64,000 nucleotides of DNA from an uncultured Lachnospiraceae bacterium (GCA_902779445.1 CACZBM010000002.1:62001-126000), one strand, 5' to 3'; positions 19,506 through 29,360 are shown, numbered from the stretch's first letter. The notes: generated by a model not told the origin, from the sequence alone. Made by a program: numbers and translations.

Positions 19506-20591
19506 TTACTTCTTTGTAATATATCCCTTAGCTTTCAAAAGCTCTGCACAGAGAACTCCGCCTCCGGCTGCTCCGCGGACAGTATTATGTGAAAGACCCA
19601 CAAACTTCCAGTCGTATATGGAATCTTCTCTTAAACGTCCTACAGAGACTCCGAATCCTCTTTCATAATTCACATCAAGCTGAACCTGCGGGCGGTTATC
19701 ATCTTCCAGGTACTGGATGAACTGTTTGGGTGCAGAAGGAAGTGAAAGTTCCTGGGGCTCACCCTTAAATGATGTCATTGCTTTTATCAGTTCATCTTTT
19801 GTGGGATCTTTCTTAAACTTTACAAATACGGTAGCTGTATGTCCATAGAGAACCGGAACTCTGATACACTGGGATGTGATCTTTATTCCTTCATAATTTA
19901 CGATCCTGTCTCCTTCGATATGTCCGTATACCTTAAGAGGTTCTTTCTCGCTCTTTTCCTCTTCACCGCTTATAAAGGGAATTACATTTCCCTCCATCTC
20001 AGGCCACTCGCTGAATGTCTTTCCTGCGCCGGAAATAGCCTGATATGTGGAAACAATAACTTCATAAGGCTCATAATCCATCCATGAATAGAGGACAGGA
20101 GCATAAGACTGAATTGAGCAGTTGGGTTTAACCGCGATAAAACCTCTCTTTGTTCCAAGCCTCTTCTGCTGGGACGGAATGATCCCGGCATGATCGGGAT
20201 TTATCTCCGGAATGATCATGGGTACATCTTCTGTCCATCTGTGGGCACTGTTATTTGATACTACGGGAGTTTCGGTCTTGGCGTATCTTTCCTCGATAGC
20301 TCTGATCTCATCCTTACTCATATCTACGGCTGAGAAGCAGAAATCTACATCTTTTGCAACTTCTTCAACGTTACTTACGTCCTTGACCACGATATTTTTA
20401 ACGGATTCAGGCATTGGTACTTCGAGCTTCCATCTTCCGTTTAAGGCTTCCTCATAAGTTCTTCCGGCACTTCTGGGGCTGGCTGCGATGGTCTTCACAT
20501 TAAACCATGGGTGGTTGTTAAGAAGAGCTATAAATCTCTGTCCCACCATGCCGGTTCCGCCAAGTATGGCTACCTGTAATTTGTCATTCAT
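19506..20591 (-). CDS. asd: Aspartate-semialdehyde dehydrogenase (archaeal/fungal-type)
   Basis: 361 residues. It reduces aspartyl phosphate to aspartate semialdehyde for lysine, threonine and methionine synthesis. The Rossmann start is VAILGGTGMVGQRFIALL, the active-site Cys is in VKPNCSIQSYAP, and the terminal segment VGLSHNTVRGAAGGGVLCAELL is typical of the longer archaeal/fungal clade rather than the E. coli type. Downstream neighbours are coaX and Nudix, upstream is argH. AGGAGA lies before the start. Confidence 0.95.
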   Translation of the reverse strand: MNDKLQVAILGGTGMVGQRFIALLNNHPWFNVKTIAASPRSAGRTYEEALNGRWKLEVPMPESVKNIVVKDVSNVEEVAKDVDFCFSAVDMSKDEIRAIEERYAKTETPVVSNNSAHRWTEDVPMIIPEINPDHAGIIPSQQKRLGTKRGFIAVKPNCSIQSYAPVLYSWMDYEPYEVIVSTYQAISGAGKTFSEWPEMEGNVIPFISGEEEKSEKEPLKVYGHIEGDRIVNYEGIKITSQCIRVPVLYGHTATVFVKFKKDPTKDELIKAMTSFKGEPQELSLPSAPKQFIQYLEDDNRPQVQLDVNYERGFGVSVGRLREDSIYDWKFVGLSHNTVRGAAGGGVLCAELLKAKGYITKK

Positions 20592-20615
20592 AATATGTTC
20601 TCCTCTCTATAATTT

Positions 20616-20680
20616 AGATTCTTCGCTCTGCTCAGAATGACATCCACTTGTCATCCTGAGGTCTTTAGACCGAAGGATCT
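20616..20680. repeat. Family A palindromic repeat
   Basis: The reverse unit has loop GCtctGC. The forward unit carries the variant stem GGTCTttAGACC in place of the usual GC stem. It lies between asd and argH. Confidence 0.8.
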
Positions 20681-20681
20681 C

Positions 20682-22064
20682 CTAATCATTATTCAAATAT
20701 CTGTTGTAGTATTCCAGCACCTTCGTCATGGATTCTTTTCCCGGTGCCCCGAAAGTGACCCTCTTTTCAACGCAGGTGGAAAGGGATATGGCTTCATAGA
20801 TATCATCCTCGAAAACATCTGACTCCGCTTTCCATTCATCCATTGAAAGGTCATTTAATGACTTATTTTCTTCCACACAATGTATAACAAGTCTTCCTAT
20901 TATGGAATGGGCATCCCTGAAGGGCACACCCTTTTTAACAAGATAATCTGCGGCATCGGTGGCATTGGTAAAGCCTCCCTCTGCGCTTCTTTTCATCACG
21001 TCATTCCTGAATGTGATGGTATTCATCATTCCGGTAAAGAGTTTAAGACAGTCTGACACAGTATCTATGGCATCAAAAACCACCTCTTTGTCTTCCTGCA
21101 TGTCCTTATCGTATGCAAGAGGAATCCCCTTCATGGTTGTAAGAATCGAAATAAGAGCACCGTAAACCCTTCCGGTCTTACCCCTTACAAGCTCGGCAAT
21201 ATCGGGGTTTTTCTTCTGAGGCATGATACTGGAACCTGTGGAATACCTGTCGTCTATTTCCACAAACCTGTATTCATTGGAATTCCAGATGATTATCTCT
21301 TCCGAGAATCTGGAAAGATGCATCATGATAGTGGATAAAGCAGAAAGATATTCTATAAGATAGTCCCTGTCAGAAACTGAATCCATACTGTTTCTCGTAG
21401 GACCTCCGGTAAATCCAAGGGCTTTTGCAGTCATTTCCCTGTCAAGCGGATAAGTCGTACCTGCAAGAGCTCCTGATCCCAAAGGACAGGTATTCATACG
21501 ATCCAGAATATCCGAAAGCCTGGATCTGTCCCGGATGAACATTTCAAAATATGCACCCATGTGATGGGCGAGAGTCACCGGCTGGGCTTTCTGGAGATGT
21601 GTAAATCCGGGCATATATGTATCGAGATTCCCGGACATGATAGAAAACAAAACCTTCTGCAGTTCAAAAATACCCTTATCGGTATCCGAAACCGCTTTTC
21701 TTATGTACAGCTTCATATCCAGAGCCACCTGATCGTTTCGGCTCCGCCCGGTATGAAGTCTTTTGCCGGCATCACCGATCCTCCCGGTGAGTACGGCTTC
21801 TACAAAACTGTGTACGTCTTCATAGCTTTCATCAACGGTAAGCTTACCCTCATCAATATCATTTAATATAGATAAGAGTCCTTCTTCTATTTTTTTACCG
21901 TCTTCTTTTGATATGATGCCGCATTCAGCGAGCATCCTGCTGTGGGAAAGACTTCCCTCAATATCCTCTTTTATAAGTCTTTTATCAAAACCAATTGATG
22001 CATTAAAGCGGTATGCGTCATAATCAGTTTCATTCTGAAATCTTCCGCCCCAAAGCTTCTGCAT
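20682..22064 (-). CDS. argH: Argininosuccinate lyase
   Basis: 460 residues. It cleaves argininosuccinate to arginine and fumarate. Diagnostic motifs are LHTGRSRNDQVALDMKLY, the fumarase superfamily signature GSSIMPQKKNPD and TYPLDREMTAKALGF. The N-terminus LWGGRFQNETD is typical. argG is not adjacent. It lies 17 bases downstream of the Pro/Glu-rich membrane protein gene (22082, same strand), so cotranscription is likely. Confidence 0.97.
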   Translation of the reverse strand: MQKLWGGRFQNETDYDAYRFNASIGFDKRLIKEDIEGSLSHSRMLAECGIISKEDGKKIEEGLLSILNDIDEGKLTVDESYEDVHSFVEAVLTGRIGDAGKRLHTGRSRNDQVALDMKLYIRKAVSDTDKGIFELQKVLFSIMSGNLDTYMPGFTHLQKAQPVTLAHHMGAYFEMFIRDRSRLSDILDRMNTCPLGSGALAGTTYPLDREMTAKALGFTGGPTRNSMDSVSDRDYLIEYLSALSTIMMHLSRFSEEIIIWNSNEYRFVEIDDRYSTGSSIMPQKKNPDIAELVRGKTGRVYGALISILTTMKGIPLAYDKDMQEDKEVVFDAIDTVSDCLKLFTGMMNTITFRNDVMKRSAEGGFTNATDAADYLVKKGVPFRDAHSIIGRLVIHCVEENKSLNDLSMDEWKAESDVFEDDIYEAISLSTCVEKRVTFGAPGKESMTKVLEYYNRYLNND

Positions 22065-22081
22065 TTAATCCTTCACTCTCC

Positions 22082-22924
22082 TTAATCGAATTTTCCTTTA
22101 ATGGCAGTTACCGTACCAAGGAATATAACGACCCCCGTAACAACCTCCGAAAACATACCTGTTACTGCTCCCGCTATAATGATAAGTGCCACCAGTATCA
22201 GTGTCACATAGGAAGGAGCTTCCCCGAGAAAGATACCCATTGCAACCGTAATGATGGATGTAACGATAAGCGCCGGCACTGAAAGTGTACTGAATTCTAT
22301 GTGCTTAAGTGCGCATATAAAAATAACCAGAATAATAGCTGCAAGCGCTATCAGAGATATGGTCTCTGCCGCTAAATAGCTTTCTCTCTTCCTGTTTTTA
22401 CGTCTTTTATTTCTGGTGCGATGCTTACTGTCATCGCCCTTCTTGTCCGCATGACGGAGAATGTCGGCATTTCCTGTATATTCTTTATACGGGCCGTCCC
22501 TCCTGATAGTGGAGTTAGCACTACGGAGGAACTCCGGCATTCCGTCGTTAGCCGGCTCCTTCTCTACAGTATTATCTTTCATTAAAGTAGTTGTCTCCTT
22601 TATGGTATTTCTGACAGGCTTGGCTTGAGGCGCAGTAACCGGCTCCGGAACAGGTGTGGGTTCCGGTATTACTTCAGGCTCCGGTTCCGGAACCGCTTCT
22701 TGTGCAGGCTCAGGTTCAGGCTCAGGCACATGGACAGCTTCCGACGCAGGCTCAGGTTCAGGTTCTGAAATCGTCTCAGGCTCCGGCTCAGGAACCACCT
22801 CAGGTTCGGGTTCTTCAGTCACCTCTTCAGCCACAACGGTTTCTTCAGCTGTTTTAACTGTATCGACTGCCGTTTCCCGTGTTATATTTGTTTTCTTTGA
22901 AGAATTTCTTCTTCTCTTTGCCAT
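22082..22924 (-). CDS. Hypothetical membrane protein with Pro-Glu repeats
   Basis: 280 residues. A basic N-terminus ([13 protein letters not shown]) is followed by about 70 residues of PEPE-type repeats ([17 protein letters not shown] and similar), then a basic segment and four hydrophobic stretches at about 185-275. The C-terminus resembles small polytopic membrane proteins of unknown function. The low-complexity region is likely extended and surface-exposed or cytosolic. It sits 12 bases after the TSCPD gene and 17 bases before argH. No function is proposed. Confidence 0.7.
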   Translation of the reverse strand: MAKRRRNSSKKTNITRETAVDTVKTAEETVVAEEVTEEPEPEVVPEPEPETISEPEPEPASEAVHVPEPEPEPAQEAVPEPEPEVIPEPTPVPEPVTAPQAKPVRNTIKETTTLMKDNTVEKEPANDGMPEFLRSANSTIRRDGPYKEYTGNADILRHADKKGDDSKHRTRNKRRKNRKRESYLAAETISLIALAAIILVIFICALKHIEFSTLSVPALIVTSIITVAMGIFLGEAPSYVTLILVALIIIAGAVTGMFSEVVTGVVIFLGTVTAIKGKFD

Positions 22925-22936
22925 TTATCTTTTCCC

Positions 22937-23182
22937 TCATAAAGCTTCTTCAATTGCAAGTGATAGCTGATCCGCACATGAAGTATCCTTCATACCACAG
23001 ATATTTCCTTTAAGGATATCCTTGACTTCAGATGCATCCCTTCCCTCCACCAGCTTTCCGATGGCTTTGAGATTTCCGTTACATCCTCCCTCAAACTTCA
23101 CGTTTCTCAGCTTATTCTCTTCGTCTATATCCAAGTGGATCATTACGGCGCAAGTGCCACGGGTTTTATAATCGATATGCAT
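22937..23182 (-). CDS. TSCPD domain protein (TIGR03905-type)
   Basis: 81 residues. It contains the conserved pattern GTCAVMIHLDID, FEGGCNGNLKAIGKLVEG and the C-terminal TSCADQLSLAI that gives the domain its name. The domain is known from the ends of ribonucleotide reductases, where Cys residues may bind metal; stand-alone versions are common in Clostridia and uncharacterised. GGAGGATATTGA precedes the ATG. Confidence 0.88.
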   Translation of the reverse strand: MHIDYKTRGTCAVMIHLDIDEENKLRNVKFEGGCNGNLKAIGKLVEGRDASEVKDILKGNICGMKDTSCADQLSLAIEEAL

Positions 23183-23308
23183 TCAATATCCTCCGAACGA
23201 AAAAGAAGGTGATAACCTTTGAATTATCCACGCACTATAATAATGAGCAGAATTATCCATAGTTTATCACCCATAAAATAACTTCGCAACAGTAAACTGC
23301 GTAATTAT
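23183..23308. other. Intergenic region with direct and inverted repeats upstream of TSCPD gene
   Basis: It contains an inverted repeat, GGTGATAAC (23208-23216) with GTTTATCACC (23262-23271), enclosing two direct copies of GAATTATCCA (23221-23230, 23250-23259). This could be a regulator site for the TSCPD-argH transcript or the end of the RND transcript. Confidence 0.35.
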
Positions 23309-26300
23309 TTATTTCTCGTCCTCTTTTTCCTTTTCTTTTCTTTTCCTTAAAAGATCCATTGAAAGAGCCCTCTGTGCGGCCCTGTCATTATACCTTTTAG
23401 TCCACCTGGCAATCTTTGACCTGACAGCGAACATCAGGAGATAGAAAGTAGGAAGTACCACAAGAGTCAGGAATGTGGAAACCACAAGTCCTCCAACGAT
23501 AACAACCGCCATACCCTGCATGGAATCAGCCGCTCCTCCGAAACCGAGGGATGTGGGGATCATGGCAAGGATGGTCGTCAAAGTAGTCATAAGTATTGGA
23601 CGAAGTCGCCCTTTTCCGGAATCCACAAGGGCTTCAATGTCATTCATTCCGTTATTCTGGTTCTGGATCGCCATATCTATTAAGATAATACCGTTATTAA
23701 CAACGATACCTGCAAGCATCAAAAATCCCATCAGGGAAACCATACTGATCTTTGACCTTGTAACTATCATATAAAGAAGGGATCCGATTATGGCAAAGGG
23801 AATCTCCAGCATGATAAGGAGTGAGTTTGCTATTGAATTAAACTGGAGTGCCATAACGACAAATACGAGGAACACTGCAATACCTATGGCCATACCCAGG
23901 GATGAGAATTCCTCGCTCATCATCTCTGTCTGAATGTCAGTACTCTTAAATACATCGGGACTCAGTTCAAATTCATCGGTTTTTTTCCTGAGTTCATCAG
24001 ACACCTTATCTTTCATGTCCGATGTCATACGGGCAGTAATGGTGGCAACATACATACCGTCACTACGCTCTATACTCTGGGGCGCTGAAGCGAATTTTAC
24101 TTCCCCCACCTCCGTAAGCGGAACAGAAGTACCCGAGGAATTTGTAAATGTCATGGATTCTACATCGCATATGGTTTCAAAATAATCTCTCGGATATTCG
24201 ACTGTAACCGTATAATTATTACCGTCAAGGTCAACATCCATGGCGTCGGATCCACTCATATTTACATATACCATCTGAGCGATCTGCTGTGCCGTAAATC
24301 CTTTTGCTTTAGCCATTACAGGATCAATGACCACCTTTGCCTTACTTCCCGTGTCTCTTACGGTGGATGAAGTGGTAAGAACTCCGGGAGTGTCGCTCAT
24401 CACGTCTTCAATCCTGGAAGAATCAGCCTTGAGCACCTGCAGGTTTGTAGACTTTATTACTACGTCCATGGAATCCGGGCTTGTCATACCCTCTGATGAA
24501 GAACCCGCAGAACATGTGATCTCGCAGATATCGGAATAGTCCTTCAGTGCAAGATTCCATTCATCCACTATTTCCTGGGTTTTCATCTTCACACCTTCAG
24601 CTTTATATGCGCTTATCGATGCCGATGCAGATGTTTCAGTCACTGTAGTTGAATATTTCTCAATATAATCGTGGCTTATAACAAACTCTTCCAGATCACG
24701 CACTGTCTTATCCATTGTTTCAATGTTCAGATTCGGCCTGAACTGGATATTTATGCTGGCAATGCCTTCGTCTGTGGCGGAATAGAGTTCTGTCCTGAGG
24801 AACGGTGTCAGGCACAGTGTCAGTCCCATCACAACTATTACCAGTACAAACACTGTCTTTTTATACTTTAATGCTTTCCTCAGGACTTTCTCATACACCA
24901 CGATCACCTTATCAAGGATACGGTTTGTGATGATGTCCTTTTTTTCGATAGGCTTATATGCTGAGAAACATAAAGGTATTAAGAGCAGTGCCGCTATCAT
25001 GGATGCGGTAAGTGCAAAGATAATGGTAAAGCCCATTGGCTTAAACATCTGACCCGAAAGCCCCTTCTGCAGAGCCATGGGAAGGTACACGACTATGGTT
25101 GTAAGGGTTGAAGTAATAACGGAATTCGCCACAATAAGGGCTCCGTTCAGAGCAGCATCATAAAAACTCATGCCTTCATCCCTCTTCCTGAAACACATTT
25201 CCAGTACAACTACGGCGTTATCCGTCATCATTCCCACTGCAATAATAAGGGAACCGGCTGTGATAACGTTAAGGTCAAAGTTCGCAAGCTTCATACAGCA
25301 GAGAGTCGCAAGAAGAGAAACCGGCATAGTGCTGGCAACAATAAGCGAGCCCTTCAGGTCTCCGAAGAAGATAAAGAGCACAAACATTGCGAGAAGCACC
25401 GCCTGGATAATAGTCTTAAATACGCTGGAAAGCCTGTCTAAAATAGTTTCTGACGAATCGCTTATCACATCAAAATGAAGACTGGGGTAAAGGGTCTTAA
25501 ATTCCTCCAGCTTCTTATGAACGTCCTTTGAAAGGGTTACGGGCGAAGCTGACTGCTTCTTTTTCAGCTGAAGACTCACATTTTCGCTGCCGTTAAAGCG
25601 GCTTAATGATGTAGCCTCCTTGGATATCATCCTGACCTTTGAAACGTCATAAAGATGTATGGTCTTGCCGGATGATGTGGATATAGGGATCTGCTCGATT
25701 TCAGCGAGGTCCTCATATTTTACTTCCGCAGTAAGTGACAGCTTCTGATCGCCGAATGATGCGGATCCTGCCGGCATAGAGAAATTAACGGCCTTAACCG
25801 CATCAACCACGGATGAAACGCTGAGTCCGTACTGCGCGGCATATTCAGGCACCAGTTCTATGCTTATGTATTTTTCATGTCCACCGGAAGTTTTAACCTC
25901 AGCTAAAGATGATATCTTCTGGAATTCAGGCTCGATATTATCTTCTACCATTTCCAGAATATCTTCGTCCGGATTATCCGATGCCACAGAAAGAGTGATA
26001 TCCGGCATGGCGTTCATATCCATCTCAAGGATAGTTGGTTCCTTAATGGTATCCGGAAGGGTGCTCTTTATACGGTCCAGATTTGTTCTGACATCATTTT
26101 TTGTCTCATCAATATCAACCCCGTACTCAAGCTGAAGCACAACCTGGCTCATGTTATCCGCAGAATAAGCTAAAATATGCTTTACACCGGAAATAGACTC
26201 GAAAGAATCGGAAATAGGATCAGTCACAAGCTCGTCGACTTCCTCTGGAGAAGCTCCGGGATAAGTGGTAAGTACGCCGATAATAGGTATGGACATATCA

Positions 26301-26416
26301 GGCATTAACTTCATATTCATCGAAGTCAATGAAACCAAAGCGAAAACCGCAAGTGAAATAATAGCCACAACGGCTGTGACGGGACGCTTGATGATCCCGG
26401 AGATCATAGTCCTCAT
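23309..26416 (-). CDS. RND-family efflux transporter
   Basis: 1035 residues, the full length of AcrB/MdtB-type permeases, with two repeats of six TM helices and two large extracytoplasmic loops. The N-terminus has RPVTAVVAIISLAVFALVSL and YPGASPEEVDELVTDPI. The TM4 relay region reads GSLIIAVGMMTDNAVVVLE, with the conserved Asp of proton-driven pumps, and the C-terminal half has MGFLMLAGIVVNNGIILID. The lysine/glutamate-rich C-terminal tail is cytoplasmic. It overlaps the adaptor gene by four bases (ATGA). Substrate unknown. No outer-membrane TolC gene is nearby. Confidence 0.95.
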   Translation of the reverse strand: MRTMISGIIKRPVTAVVAIISLAVFALVSLTSMNMKLMPDMSIPIIGVLTTYPGASPEEVDELVTDPISDSFESISGVKHILAYSADNMSQVVLQLEYGVDIDETKNDVRTNLDRIKSTLPDTIKEPTILEMDMNAMPDITLSVASDNPDEDILEMVEDNIEPEFQKISSLAEVKTSGGHEKYISIELVPEYAAQYGLSVSSVVDAVKAVNFSMPAGSASFGDQKLSLTAEVKYEDLAEIEQIPISTSSGKTIHLYDVSKVRMISKEATSLSRFNGSENVSLQLKKKQSASPVTLSKDVHKKLEEFKTLYPSLHFDVISDSSETILDRLSSVFKTIIQAVLLAMFVLFIFFGDLKGSLIVASTMPVSLLATLCCMKLANFDLNVITAGSLIIAVGMMTDNAVVVLEMCFRKRDEGMSFYDAALNGALIVANSVITSTLTTIVVYLPMALQKGLSGQMFKPMGFTIIFALTASMIAALLLIPLCFSAYKPIEKKDIITNRILDKVIVVYEKVLRKALKYKKTVFVLVIVVMGLTLCLTPFLRTELYSATDEGIASINIQFRPNLNIETMDKTVRDLEEFVISHDYIEKYSTTVTETSASASISAYKAEGVKMKTQEIVDEWNLALKDYSDICEITCSAGSSSEGMTSPDSMDVVIKSTNLQVLKADSSRIEDVMSDTPGVLTTSSTVRDTGSKAKVVIDPVMAKAKGFTAQQIAQMVYVNMSGSDAMDVDLDGNNYTVTVEYPRDYFETICDVESMTFTNSSGTSVPLTEVGEVKFASAPQSIERSDGMYVATITARMTSDMKDKVSDELRKKTDEFELSPDVFKSTDIQTEMMSEEFSSLGMAIGIAVFLVFVVMALQFNSIANSLLIMLEIPFAIIGSLLYMIVTRSKISMVSLMGFLMLAGIVVNNGIILIDMAIQNQNNGMNDIEALVDSGKGRLRPILMTTLTTILAMIPTSLGFGGAADSMQGMAVVIVGGLVVSTFLTLVVLPTFYLLMFAVRSKIARWTKRYNDRAAQRALSMDLLRKRKEKEKEDEK

Positions 26417-28188
26417 TTATTCTCAGCCTCCGGCTTTCCGGACATATCTTTCCTGTCCTCGTATTCTTCAGATGCGGCTTCTATAGTGGCAGATCCGGCA
26501 GTGATCTCTGTAGGATCAGTTATCTTCTTTTCTTTAGATTCATCTGCAGCAGCACTGTTTGTAACAGTTTTTTTATCACTGCCTGTAATCTTTATTTCCA
26601 TTCCATCCTTAAGCATTGATGTCCATGATACTATCACGTTGTCATCGGATGAAAGACCGCTTACAACTTCAATTCCCTCATCATCTGAAATGCCGGTCTC
26701 TATATCCCTTCTCGCAGCTTTATCACCATCTGCCAGAAGAACATATGCCTGTTCATCATCAAAGTAGACTGCATCCACAGGAACCGTAACGGCATTTTTA
26801 GCAACCCTTGTGATAGTACGGACACTTACAGTTGAACCATTAAGGAGGTCATTATTACTTCCCTGAGCCATGGCCTCTATCTTAAAGAGTCCTGTATCCT
26901 CATCAATGGTGGTACCTACATTTGTTATCTTTGCGTTTATTTCTTCGCCATTCTTGGTGATAAGGGCATCATTTCCTGTCTCCACGTTCTTAACCGTCTC
27001 TTCTGCCACATAGAAGACGATCTTATTCAGGCTGTCGGTCTCGATCTTATATGCCTCTGTAGCAGATGATGCCATGTTGTGAAGAGTGACACCGATAGCT
27101 GTTATGATCCCGCTTACAGGAGCAGTAACAGTATAGTTTTCAAGAGCATTCTCAGCGTTTTCCAAAGAAGCTTTGGCGTTTCTTACGCCTGCTTCGGAGG
27201 TGATGAGGTTAGCGTCCGCACCGACAACCTGTGCATTTACGCCGAACAGGGTGGATGCTATGGTGTAATTCTTGTAGATTTCCCTGTTCTGTTCTGCAAG
27301 AGCAACATCTTCTTCAGCGGTGTAATAACTCATCTCATACGAATCAGCGCTATAACCGTTCTGCATTTTGGCATTATCATACTGTCTTATGGATCTTTCA
27401 TAACTGTCAATTGCAGCGTCCGCTGATGAATAGGCAGAAGCTGCCGAAGAGTACGCATCATTCAAATCTTTTGCGGAACTGAATCCTTGTGATTTAAGCC
27501 ATTCATTAGCCTTATCTTCACCGTCAGAGCTTGATCGGCTGCTGTAAGAATTCATTATGGATTCAAGCTTTTCTTTTTCTTCTTTTAATTTCTTCTTCTT
27601 TTTCTTTGTATTTTTAAGATCGTGCTTCGCTTCTTCGTATTCGGTTTCATAATAATCTTCATTTGTTGAGAACGTCTCCCACTGATTGCCTGCAGATCTC
27701 TTCTGTGCATAGGCTTTGTCCACGGCAGCATCAAGCTGTGCGGAATTACTGGAGATCTTCGCGATGGTCTCGGTGGCCTGTGCCTTTGTATTGGCATTAT
27801 TGGCCTGCTGTGCAGTATAGCTTGCTTTAGCGGTATCTACCTGAGCTTCAGCCTGTTCAAGAGCGATCCTCGCAGACTCATCATCCATACGGAAAAGAAG
27901 ATCACCTTCATTAACATGATCTCCGACCTCAAAGTTCTTCTCTATTACTTCACCGGCAACTTTGGGGATAACTACAACAGTATCCTCAGCTTCTACAGTT
28001 CCGGAAAAATTTGACTGGATGGCAATAGTCCTGACCACGGGATTCGCAGTTGTTACTTCAACAGAATTATCAATTTCCTCAGTAGCTTCAGCATCGGCTT
28101 TGCCTCCGGCATTACAGCCTGTAACAGAAGAAGCTGTAAGCACTAAAGCCAGAATAACCGCGCTTTCTCTCCACAATGTTTTTTTCAT
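26413..28188 (-). CDS. RND adaptor (membrane fusion protein), lipoprotein
   Basis: 591 residues from ATG 28188; a promoter at 28256-28283 makes an upstream in-frame start at 28245 unlikely. The signal peptide ends in VTGC, so it is a lipoprotein. A biotinyl-lipoyl half-motif (GTVEAEDTVVVIPKVAGEV, GDHVNEGDLLFRMD) is followed by an unusually long, Lys/Glu/Ser-rich coiled-coil region (about 115-330), then the second lipoyl half (VTAPVSGIITAIG) and beta-barrel domains. The C-terminus is a charged disordered tail. It links the RND pump to the exterior. The long hairpin could span the thick wall, which is inference. Confidence 0.9.
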   Translation of the reverse strand: MKKTLWRESAVILALVLTASSVTGCNAGGKADAEATEEIDNSVEVTTANPVVRTIAIQSNFSGTVEAEDTVVVIPKVAGEVIEKNFEVGDHVNEGDLLFRMDDESARIALEQAEAQVDTAKASYTAQQANNANTKAQATETIAKISSNSAQLDAAVDKAYAQKRSAGNQWETFSTNEDYYETEYEEAKHDLKNTKKKKKKLKEEKEKLESIMNSYSSRSSSDGEDKANEWLKSQGFSSAKDLNDAYSSAASAYSSADAAIDSYERSIRQYDNAKMQNGYSADSYEMSYYTAEEDVALAEQNREIYKNYTIASTLFGVNAQVVGADANLITSEAGVRNAKASLENAENALENYTVTAPVSGIITAIGVTLHNMASSATEAYKIETDSLNKIVFYVAEETVKNVETGNDALITKNGEEINAKITNVGTTIDEDTGLFKIEAMAQGSNNDLLNGSTVSVRTITRVAKNAVTVPVDAVYFDDEQAYVLLADGDKAARRDIETGISDDEGIEVVSGLSSDDNVIVSWTSMLKDGMEIKITGSDKKTVTNSAAADESKEKKITDPTEITAGSATIEAASEEYEDRKDMSGKPEAENK

Positions 28189-28255
28189 AAAAACCAACCT
28201 CATAATTTGTCTTTTATATATGTAATAATTTTTAAACAATATCACACATTATTGT

Positions 28256-28283
28256 ATTATATAGGACACAAAAGTTATGTCAA
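28256..28283 (-). promoter_or_regulatory. Promoter of the RND efflux operon
   Basis: On the minus strand consensus TTGACA (28283-28278) is followed after 16 bases by consensus TATAAT (28261-28256), with transcription expected to begin near 28250. Confidence 0.75.
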
Positions 28284-28356
28284 TCTCTGAATATGTAAAC
28301 AATATATAAATAAAGTAATTACATCCCGGTCATGCATTATATCCACACATACAATA

Positions 28357-28390
28357 ACGGACCCGAATCGCACTGATTCAGGTCCGTTTT
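28357..28390 (-). terminator. Hairpin after cyclophilin gene
   Basis: ACGGACCCGAATC (28357-28369) pairs with GATTCAGGTCCGT (28375-28387), 13 bp with one mismatch and a 5-base loop, just past the cyclophilin stop. The T-tract is better on the plus strand (TTTT), weak on the minus. Confidence 0.6.
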
Positions 28391-28405
28391 ACACGGCATT
28401 TATTA

Positions 28406-28942
28406 TCAATCTTCTATTATCTCAGGTTCAGGATAGGTGACACCGAAGGTCTCAACAGTCACTTTGCTCATCCTCTGGTCTTCATAAGGTCTGTCATCAG
28501 GAGCCGTAGCTGTATCAGCGATCTTGTCGACTATTTCAATGCCTTCAATGATCTTACCGAAAGAAGCATATTCTCCGTCAAGATGAGGTGATCTCTTATG
28601 CATGATAAAGAACTGTGATCCGGCAGAATCGGGGATCATGGTCCTGGCCATGGATAAAACTCCCCTGTCATGCTTTAAGTCATTCTTAAATCCGTTATTT
28701 GTAAACTCTCCTTTAATGGAATATCCCGGGCCTCCCATACCTGTGCCTTCGGGATCTCCTCCCTGAAGCATGAAACCGCTTATGACTCTGTGGAATATCA
28801 CTCCGTCATAGAATCCCTTATTAATAAGAGAGATAAAATTATTAACAGTATTGGGAGCTATATCGGGATAGAGCTCCGCTTTCATGATATCCCCGTTTTC
28901 CATTTCTATGGTAACTATCGGGTTCTTTTTATCTTCTGACAT
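28406..28942 (-). CDS. Cyclophilin-type peptidyl-prolyl isomerase
   Basis: 178 residues, no signal peptide, so cytoplasmic. Core motifs are NNFISLINKGFYDGVIFHRVISGFMLQGGDP (catalytic Arg in FHRV), AGSQFFIM and YASFGKIIEGIEIVDKIA. It accelerates X-Pro isomerisation during protein folding. An acidic tail follows (EPEIIED). A single family A repeat unit separates it from the membrane protein gene upstream. Confidence 0.95.
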   Translation of the reverse strand: MSEDKKNPIVTIEMENGDIMKAELYPDIAPNTVNNFISLINKGFYDGVIFHRVISGFMLQGGDPEGTGMGGPGYSIKGEFTNNGFKNDLKHDRGVLSMARTMIPDSAGSQFFIMHKRSPHLDGEYASFGKIIEGIEIVDKIADTATAPDDRPYEDQRMSKVTVETFGVTYPEPEIIED

Positions 28943-28977
28943 AATTCCTCCTGCTGCTTATTCAAAATATTTATCAG

Positions 28978-29004
28978 TGTCATTCTGAGCGAAGCGAAGA
29001 ATCT
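28978..29004. repeat. Family A repeat, single unit
   Basis: One forward unit TGTCATTCTGAGCGAAGCGA plus AGAATCT without an inverted partner, immediately next to the stop codon of the membrane protein gene. Confidence 0.75.
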
Positions 29005-29005
29005 C

Positions 29006-29359
29006 TTATTTTAAATATTTATCCTGTGAAACTTTAGTAAAATATGCAAAAATTATGCAGACCACAAGTAACGTTCCTGTGATCGCGAGATTGACCCAGA
29101 GTTCCACTTTCATATAGTTATCTATATAAAGCGAAATCCCTCCGAGTACAAGGAACAGTACTCCGCAAACCATATTAAAGGGAAACATGGCATTGATAAA
29201 ACCCTTTGGATCTCTGGCTGACAGGATATCTATATCCTTTCCCACCAGCTGGCTTGATAATGTACCTGTAGTCTTCATCTTTATTCCGGAATAGATGATA
29301 TATAATCCGGCAAGGATCTCAATAATGTCAAAAATATTTGTAAAACCTGCATCTGTCAT
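29006..29359 (-). CDS. Small hypothetical membrane protein
   Basis: 117 residues from ATG 29359, which lies one base after the citrate synthase stop and has GGAAGAAGG upstream; an earlier in-frame ATG at 29380 is less well placed. Three hydrophobic segments are visible (about 8-27, 58-78 and 86-108), with a short positively charged C-terminus (KVSQDKYLK). The tight coupling to citrate synthase suggests coexpression but not a function. Not recognised as a known family. Confidence 0.7.
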   Translation of the reverse strand: MTDAGFTNIFDIIEILAGLYIIYSGIKMKTTGTLSSQLVGKDIDILSARDPKGFINAMFPFNMVCGVLFLVLGGISLYIDNYMKVELWVNLAITGTLLVVCIIFAYFTKVSQDKYLK

Positions 29360-29360
29360 G

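Noticed and set aside
22656..22970. Gly-Ser-rich open frame opposite the Pro-Glu protein
   Set aside because: Antisense translation of the PEPE codon repeat, no supporting signals.
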